Below are positions 57,388 to 64,000 of a stretch of DNA of 64,000 nt, one piece after another; position 1 is the first letter of the stretch, and every line of letters begins with the position of its first letter. The stretch spans positions 62,001 through 126,000 of the forward strand of contig JAYKKR010000007.1 in the NCBI GenBank assembly GCA_036971615.1. Direction: 5' to 3'. Origin of the DNA: Amyloporia xantha. Taxonomy: Eukaryota > Basidiomycota > Agaricomycetes > Polyporales > Adustoporiaceae. The notes under the pieces were generated by a model. The model saw nothing but the letters and a program-made list of their open reading frames with translations. It was not told the origin of the DNA and ran no database searches. Made by a program: the position numbers and the translations under genes.

Positions 57388-59299
57388 CTACACCTTGACA
57401 GCCCTCGACGCCGACGGCGCCTTCACCTTCACGGCAGGCCCTACGTTACTGCTCGCCATCTTCGCGGCACGCAGCAGGGCGCTCTTGTTAGTTCTCGGGG
57501 TGATCGCCGGGGCTTGCGCGCTACTCGGACGAGGCTTTGGCTTTTCAGGCGTCGCGATACCATTGGCGTGGTTTGGCGCGGAGCCAGCGACGGTGGTGAC
57601 TCCTGCAGAGGTGGAGGGGCGGGACGTAGAGCGGCGGGAGGTGGCAGTAGTGGTTGATGATTGAGCCACCACACGTGAAGGCGGGGGGCGGGATGGAGTG
57701 CGCTGAACGGAAGCGGCAGAGGCAGGCCGGGAGAGCATGGACCGCGACGTTGAGGGCTGGTTATAAGACGATCTGGACGAAGAGCGAGACGGCACTTGGT
57801 TCGATGACGTATTACGAACTACACAGCAATAATCAGCTCACGCAGTGCGCTCGTCAGAGACGTAATGCACTCACACATGAAGGAAGAGGGCGGCGCCACT
57901 TCTTTCTGCTGACGCAGACTTGCGCTTCTGTTAGTCCTCGGCACGACAGAGGGAGGCTTCGTACTGGCCACCGCGATGGACTCGCGCCGTTTATGACCAG
58001 GTACACCTTCGAAAGTCGCCTTCTTGTCGGCCGCGCCGTCCACGCTCCCGTTGGATCTCCCATTGCCATTCGCAGCAGGAACAACGCTCTTTCTAGGAGA
58101 CAGTGCAGGCTGCTGACCGAGCCTCAGGGACGCCGCACGAGTCATGCGGGGCGCAACAACGGGAGGAGCGGTACTCGCAACTGTGATGGTTTCCGAACGC
58201 TTATGCCCAGGCACGTTCTGGAACGTCTTCGCCAGCCGCTCCTTGCTGGGCGGCTTGCGCTCTGCCTTCTCTACCGGTATACCCGCGCGAAGGGCCGAAG
58301 CACGCGACATACGAGGAACGATGGTAGGCGCAGCGAGCGCTACAGGGATTCCACGCGCCTTGTAAGGCGACCTGCCGTTTGGCGTCTTGTCTCCCGCTCT
58401 GGATGGACTGGTCAAAGATGAACCAGTGCCACCCTCGCTGGATGTCGTCCTGCGCAGCGCAGACAGTATCGACGACGACACCGATCGGAGTGACCCGGAG
58501 GGGAAGCCATCGCCAACGTCGGGGAGGTCAGTGGTAGGGAAAGGCGGCGAGGACGCGAAGATCGCGGATATCTGCATTTCAGCAGTAGCCCCATCGGTTG
58601 AGCCCATCACTGCGTTTTGGGCCGCGGACAGTCCGTAAAGCGCGCGTAAGGAATGGGCGGTATATTCGCGCGCAACTGCGGGGTCTGGGTCGCCCATGAG
58701 TGTTGCCCATACTTCGACGGCACGCCGACGCTCGAGTACATAAACCCACACGGGGCCTCTATACGGTGATGATCACAAGAGGAGTGGGAGATAACACGTT
58801 GGTTCAGTCCGTCCAGACAGGATTGGCACACCGCGTACGCGTGACTCACTCAGCGAAGGACTGGTAATCATCTCCGAACAGCTCGTACATCGTGTCCGGG
58901 TCTGTCTCCGTGTCAAATTCCATCTGTCGCTCCTTCACGATCTACCAGCATGTCACACATCAATGCCAAAGTTGTCGAAACGTGTATAATAATGGTACCG
59001 ACCTCGAAGCCCGCCTCGGTGATGCGTTGCTCAATGTCAAAGCGGTGAGCGAGCGCATGTGTCTTGATGATTGCCACCGTCCGAGTCGGAGCGATGGCAG
59101 ATGATGTGGATGTTGCTAGTGGAATCGGGGTAGAAGGAGCTTCTGGCTCCTCAAGTTGTGGCTCGGGCTCAGCCTGAGGTTCGAATAGTTGCACATCCTC
59201 CCGGGGAGGGGATACCGGAGGAGAACGGGGAGGCGAAAACGCAGGAGAACGGGGAGGCGAAAACACAGGGGTATCGATTAAATCAAGCGCGTCGGACAT
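57388..59299 (-). CDS. Nucleoside-diphosphate-kinase-like protein lacking the catalytic His, with GHKR repeats
   Basis: Multi-exon gene. The ATG at 59299 begins MSDALDLIDTPVFSPPRSPA; the head repeats SPPRSP three times. An NDPK fold follows (about residues 72-180): TRTVAIIKTHALAHRFDIEQ, ITEAGFE, then IVKERQMEFDTETDPDTMYE, GPVWVYVLERRRAVEVWATL, MGDPDPAVAREYTAHSLRAL, YGLSAAQNAVMGSTDGATAE and MQISAIF. In active enzymes the motif is NxxHGSD, and the His is phosphorylated; here the position is Met. The IKPD motif reads IKTH. Phosphotransfer is therefore unlikely. The long C-terminal part is Ser/Arg/Pro-rich and holds repeats of VPGHKRxExIxVAST and PRxxRxxSLR. It ends at 57388 with AVKV. The basic, disordered tail suggests a scaffolding, cytoskeletal or nucleic-acid role. 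Confidence 0.82.
57910..58330 (-). repeat. Protein-level repeats inside the NDPK-like gene
   Basis: Two units of VPGHKR(S/R)E(T/S)I-VAST--PP--PR--R-ASLR, and a third partial unit (APTIVPRMSRASALRAG), are visible on the minus strand. Confidence 0.7.
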
Positions 59300-60203
59300 G
59301 ACAGCAAGATGTTAAGTTGAAGCAGCAAGATGTCAAGTTGAAGAAAGACAAGGAGAGAACGAACGAAGACTGGTCTGAAACTGAACAGACACGGAAAGAT
59401 AACAGCACTGTGGGGATCAACACCAATAAAACACGCCCAGAAGGAGAAAAACAAGAGAGGTTTAGAGAGAGAGAAAAACAAGAACGAAAGCGCGTTGAAG
59501 AGCCTCAAGCCAAAGGAGAACAAGACGGGTACAAGAGAGGATTCAAGTTGGTAGGGAGTAAGAGATACAGCACCCGACGCATCGGTCCATTTACACGTCC
59601 ATCGCAAGTGTCTGGACCCTGGACACCACCTCAGGCTCAAGTTCAGCCAGATGTTCGTCGTACAAGTTCATCCTGTTCAGCCCGTTCGCTAGCGGTGTCA
59701 ATGTCGGTGTAGCACAAGTGAGATATGAAGGCATGATAAGCGAGCCAGGCCCTTTCCATTGACGATCGAGCAAGCTTAAGTTCGAATAGAAGCAAGAACA
59801 CAGGGCCAGTCATCTGGGGGCCCGCTATTAGGTATTTTGCTGAGCCATTTTGGCAATTGCCATGGCATACCATAAGTGCCCCTTTATAATTGAGACAGTG
59901 TTTATATATTCTGTCTAGCTCCTTCTACAACCACTCAAACATGAAACTTGGTTTACAAGTAATTTTGATTATTTAGAAGAAGACTGTCTACTCAGAATCA
60001 CAAAACTGTGTGTGGACTGTAAATGAAACACATCGGAAGGTACGATTTACACCTTGAAGCTCCCATTTCGACCATAGATCATCATATCGAGCCAGATCCT
60101 GTTAGCCAAAACATCTGGAACTTTTATAGGGTCTTCATATGCAATATGTTGGTATTTTCCAGACTCACTTGTAATTGCTTGCAATGTCACTTAGTCTAAA
60201 TGA
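59300..60203. other. Intergenic, no supported gene
   Basis: Contains the promoter of the NDPK-like gene. A purine-rich tract (about 59335-59540) is followed by AT-rich DNA. A minus-strand frame near 59643-59873 could not be assigned. Confidence 0.4.
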
Positions 60204-60298
60204 AGCCGTGTGATTGTCATGCATTGCAAAGAGAGCCGTGTGATTGTCATGCATTGCAAAGAGAGCCGTGTGATTGTCATGCATTGCAAAGAGAGCCG
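60204..60298. repeat. 30-bp tandem repeat, three copies
   Basis: Three near-perfect copies of a 30-bp unit containing GTGTGATTGTCATGCATTGC, plus a partial fourth at the right end. Confidence 0.9.
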
Positions 60299-60689
60299 AA
60301 ACAGTCATAATCATCATTGTAACACCATTGTAAGGTAGACGCCACTAGGAACCTTATGTAAGCGCTTAGTAATGCTTAGTAAGCCGCCAAATGCTAGTTT
60401 TTGGCGGAAAATAATTTTTTGTCAGTAGCTGCTTAGTCTGCAGGAAGGTTGCTAAGCCTTCTAACTCAAGCTTTTAGGCAATAACAGAATGTAATGTATC
60501 AATGCACCCTGTATATGCTCCAATGCCACTGTTTACAGACCCGGATACCAGATAGGCCCAAAGTGGAAGCAGTCACATATGGTTATGTCTTGTGACGCAT
60601 GTGATGTACTTCCCGATATGGTAGCTTGGTAAGCCAACCCTAACCTAGCGTCCGCCAAATGTTGGACACTGAAATTGAAAAAGCTGTCA

Positions 60690-61367
60690 GCACTGGATGC
60701 GGTTTAGGATATTTCTGACAAGTATATTCTAAAGGTATTATAAACATAGTCAGAATAAGTTTTGCCCTTTCACTGCAAAGAAATCACCATTTCACAGGTA
60801 GTGAAAAGGGTAAGATAGGTGTGGGAAAGGGTTTACTTATCAAAGCATCTCAGGTGAGTTGAGATTGTGTAAAATGTCATTATTTTGAAAACCTGTTGGA
60901 GATTCACAAAGTTGAAGTTTGACATACTAAATAAGGTTATCTAAAAGTAATGGAATGAAGCATTTACCGATGGATCAGTAATTTCATGTATCTTTTATGT
61001 AACCTCACTTAGTACATTAAACTTTAACTTTCCAATTCTACAATAGCTTTTGAAATGATAACCATTCCATACAATTCCAACTTGCTTGAAATGGTTCCAT
61101 AAGTAAATATTTTTCCATGCCTATCTTACCTTTTTCACTGCCTGTGAAATGGTGATTTCTTTGCAGTGTTTACAGCAAACAAAATTCTAATATTTTTCAA
61201 TTGATATCCTAATCTTTCGAGCACATTTACAATATCTTCTAGCCTATACAATATATTTTCCATATTTTCCAAATACTCAAGAGTCGATTATGCTAAAAGT
61301 ATTTTGACTTACTTTACAATATTTTCACCATATCACACTGGAAAACATTCTAAACCGCATCCAGTGC
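60690..61367. mobile_element. Foldback or MITE-like AT-rich element
   Basis: Outer inverted repeats GCACTGGATGCGGTTTA (60690-60706) and its reverse complement (61351-61367) are identical over 17 bp. An inner pair of 49 bp (60771-60819 and 61120-61168) differs at two positions. The space between outer and inner arms is unequal (64 and 182 bp). There is no coding content. This looks like a non-autonomous or nested inverted-repeat element rather than a gene. Confidence 0.65.
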
Positions 61368-61882
61368 AGATGGCTCAGAATGGCAGAAAAACACTTCTCA
61401 AAATTTATCGATTTTTTAGGTACACAATCTTATATCTCGGTCAGTTTTCCATATTTTTGGAGACCACTTCCTGGGATCTCAAGCAAGAGGCTAACATCTA
61501 TGTTCTCAGATGCTACCTTATAATTTAAGCTGTTGTCGCCGTCACAATAAGGGGGGGGGTCGGCGACAGCGCCTACTGCTTACATAGGGGTGGGGGTTCC
61601 TAGTGGTTAGGATTGTGATCACCGTGACCACTTATAATGTAATTGTGACCGATTCTAATGTTTACAATGTTAGTTCTTGCGAGGCATGTCACCATTTCTG
61701 AGTAGTAGACGCTGCGGTTTAGTCGGCCGTTCGTGGAGTGGGCGCTGAGAGGCGCTGAGCGCTGGAGTCGTGTGTTCTCGTGACCGCCTTCGACCTGAGT
61801 GCACACCGTAGCCTGCAGCCTCATAAACCCATGCACTCTCCATCAACCTACTTCACTCATCTTTAGTCTTCTTATCACCATA
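61368..61882. other. Intergenic and promoter of TAM41
   Basis: Includes a G-run hairpin (TGTCGCCG and CGGCGACA arms around 61535-61568) and the region upstream of the TAM41 ATG. No clear TATA box. Confidence 0.4.
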
Positions 61883-63239
61883 ATGTTGTCCACCGTCAAC
61901 CGCAGCCACCGCACTCTCACCCTCGTCGCTCGCTCCCTCTCCACCGAGGCCATCACCCCCTCAAGCTCTCAGCTTCCCCCGCCCCCGCCTCCTTCCAAGC
62001 ACCCTGCAGCCAAGCCTGCATCGAGGACGAGGCTAAGCCCTGCACCTCGTCCAGCTCATAATCCCACCCGGAGGCCAGTCCTCGCCCACCTACCTCCGTC
62101 GTTCGGTCGGAACCAGTTCCTCCCCGTAGCGGACTCCACCCGGGCGCTACTCGAGAGCATCGTCGCCCAATTCAACGCTCCGATCCGGTATGCATTCGCC
62201 TACGGCTCTGGGGTGTTCGAGCAGGACGGCTACGGCAAGAGCGACAAGCCCATGCTCGACTTCATGTTCGCCGTCACCCATGCCGCCCACTGGCACTCGA
62301 TCAACATGAACCAGTTCCCCGGGCACTACCCGCTACACGCGCGGATGCTCGGCTCGTCGTTTGTCTCCAGAGTGGAGGACATCACCCCGGGCGTTTGGTT
62401 CAACACGCATGTGCCAATGAACGGCGTCGTGAGTCGTCCACCCCACTCTTCTTCCCCGTATGCACGCTCACTCCCTGCAGACGATCAAGTACGGTGTGAC
62501 CACGGTCGACAATCTCTGCACCGACCTGCTCAACTGGCGGACGCTCTACCTCGCGGGGCGGATGCACAAGCCCGTGCGGATCATCAAGGACGACGCCCGC
62601 GTGCGCCTCACGCAACAAGTCAACCTGACTTCAGCTGTGCGCACCGCGCTGCTCAGCCTGCCGGAGACGTTCACGCAGCGCGAGCTCTTCACCCGCATCA
62701 CCGCGTTCAGCTACACAGGCGACGTGCGCATGGCGCTCCCCGGGGAGAACCGCGGGAAGATCGACAACATCGTCGGGCGGCAGCAGGAGCAGTTCAGGGA
62801 GCTGTACCACAGGCTGGTGGTTGCGCTCCCTGGCGTACATTGGCCGGCGCACATGGAGACTATCCAGCAGGATACGAGCGCGCACGCACGGGCAGCACAT
62901 CTGAAGAAGCTGCCGTCGAACTTGCTCAAGGGCGTGACGCAGCATTATGCGTCTCAGCTGCCCCCAAAGGAGGCGGACGAGAGCATATACTGGACGAAGC
63001 TCGCTGGAGACGAGAAGCTCCCGCAAGTGCTTAATGACGGTGTGTATATGTGAACTAGTTTAATCGTCGTCGGTGTGCTGACCTCAGCTGTAGAGATCAG
63101 CAAGCTCGTGCGATACTCGTCGACAGTGCAGACAGTCAAGGGCGTTGTGAGCGCTGGCCTCACCAAGAGCGTTCGCTATTCTACGGAGAAAATCGGGAAA
63201 TGGTGGAAATCGAGGAGTGCGGGCGCGGGCAGCTCGTGA
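61883..63239 (+). CDS. TAM41: Mitochondrial CDP-diacylglycerol synthase Tam41
   Basis: Makes CDP-diacylglycerol at the inner mitochondrial membrane (matrix side) for cardiolipin synthesis. Exons 61883-62428, 62481-63039 and 63094-63239, about 416 residues. The Arg/Ser-rich N-terminus (MLSTVNRSHRTLTLVARSLS) is a plausible presequence, followed by a Pro-rich linker. Family blocks: IRYAFAYGSGVFEQDGYG (nucleotidyltransferase GSG), MLDFMFAVTHAAHWHSINMN, THYPLHAR-equivalent GHYPLHARML, YGVTTVDNLCTDLLNW, LYLAGRMHKPVRII, FTRITAFSYTGDVRMALPGE and KLVRYSSTVQTVKGVVSAGL. The match spans the whole family length. The Pro-rich linker is longer than in yeast. Confidence 0.92.
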
Positions 63240-64000
63240 AGTGTACGTGGTTGTGACTCGTGGAGGATATTGTTACCGTCCTCCCTTCCTCTCTAAGGTC
63301 ACAATCTTAGAGTCTGCCCACGGGTGACAAGCAAGCTATAGATAGAGTATGGATTCCGGAGGGCATGATTAATTATGACTGATTAGCAGTTGACACTGTA
63401 TCCATTATTGCTCGTGCATATATAATCGACCTCACTTCTCCAGTGGGCAAAGGCGACAAGTCCAAAATGGGACGGAACTGGGGATCGGACTCCTCCTGTG
63501 CACCTCTACCTCACGTGCACCGAAGCTAATAAGCTTGTCATACGGGGGGGGGCTATGCCAAGCTAGTTAGCTTAGATGTCCGTATTAGCCCTCAGTGCGA
63601 ATAATAGTGCATTAAATGCTAGTTGTCTTATCTATAGAGATAGTCTGTTATCAGGAGGCCGATATCAACCGTGTAATCAGCCTCGGGGATTCCCGCTCGC
63701 CGCCTCCCGCACCTCAGCCACCGTCCCACCAGGCGGCGGCGCTCACCTGACGTCGGCATCAAGCGCTCGGGCGCGCTCATCGTGGCGCACGATGAGCTCG
63801 AGTTCTACCTCAAATTGCAGCGCTTTCGTGCCGCTCTCCTTTCTATACTGCGGCCCTTATAGTATTTGTGTATTAAGTATGTATTGTGAGTGAGGAGCTG
63901 TAATCCGCGATATTTATTTATAGTTTCGACTCAACGCCGCCACGTGGGGTCAACGGACGCGTATGAGCGCTCTCTACCATGCGTTCCTCGCACCCTCAGG
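63240..64000. other. Intergenic to window end
   Basis: No supported gene. A run of nine G lies near 63544. A frame near 63576-63893 has no recognisable domain. Confidence 0.4.

Noticed and set aside
1..64000. tRNA, rRNA or CRISPR arrays
   Set aside because: I looked for B-box-like GGTTCRANNCC strings and for regularly spaced repeats and saw none that hold up; CRISPR is not expected in a fungus. A tRNA scan would be decisive.

Overview
The window looks like nuclear DNA of a basidiomycete fungus, probably an Agaricomycete. Genes are compact and carry many short introns (about 45-110 nt, GT-AG). The families are typical of mushroom-forming fungi: DUF6534-type membrane proteins, fast-evolving F-box/LRR-like genes, HxD-type TKL kinases, arrestin-like proteins and CmcJ/AsaB-like oxygenases. 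Housekeeping orthologues are recognisable throughout: RPC11, GDA1, MRT4, deoxyhypusine hydroxylase, TAM41, a Gcn4-type bZIP and an ARHGAP1/ECM25-like RhoGAP. The species cannot be named from sequence reading alone.

Layout. 1-8 kb: a kinase truncated by the window edge (minus), a multi-exon DUF6534 membrane protein (plus) and a complete paralogous kinase (minus). 10-18 kb: RPC11 (minus), a SPRY protein (plus), an F-box-like gene (plus), GDA1 (minus), and an arrestin-like gene (plus) divergent from GDA1. 18.7-27.5 kb: a decayed F-box-like paralogue, the bZIP regulator with candidate uORFs, and a CRAL-TRIO/RhoGAP gene, all minus. 27.8-28.5 kb: a 693-bp transposon-like element with 80-bp terminal inverted repeats. 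28.9-31.3 kb: an F-box gene followed by a frameshifted partial duplicate. 32-38 kb: four tandem paralogues of the CmcJ/AsaB-like oxygenase family, with conserved intron positions and promoter blocks. 38.4-41.2 kb: deoxyhypusine hydroxylase (minus) and MRT4 (plus) share a 303-bp divergent promoter. 42.7-53.7 kb: a second DUF6534 gene, then two tail-anchored coiled-coil genes on either side of an F-box-type gene. 54-59.3 kb: an unknown disordered coiled-coil protein (minus) divergent from an OGFr-domain gene (plus), then a large protein with a degenerate nucleoside-diphosphate-kinase domain (minus). 59.3-61.9 kb: AT-rich DNA with a 30-bp tandem repeat and a foldback element. 61.9-63.2 kb: TAM41.

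There is no single operon-like system. The items most worth a second look are the tandem oxygenase array, the pseudo-NDPK with GHKR repeats, candidate uORFs and a hairpin ahead of the Gcn4-type gene, microexons in RPC11 and in the second DUF6534 gene, the TIR element, and the two tail-anchored coiled-coil neighbours. Exon limits were worked out by hand from splice signals and frame continuity. Single-exon or well-conserved joins are reliable; the 5' ends of the arrestin-like gene and some kinase exons are not.
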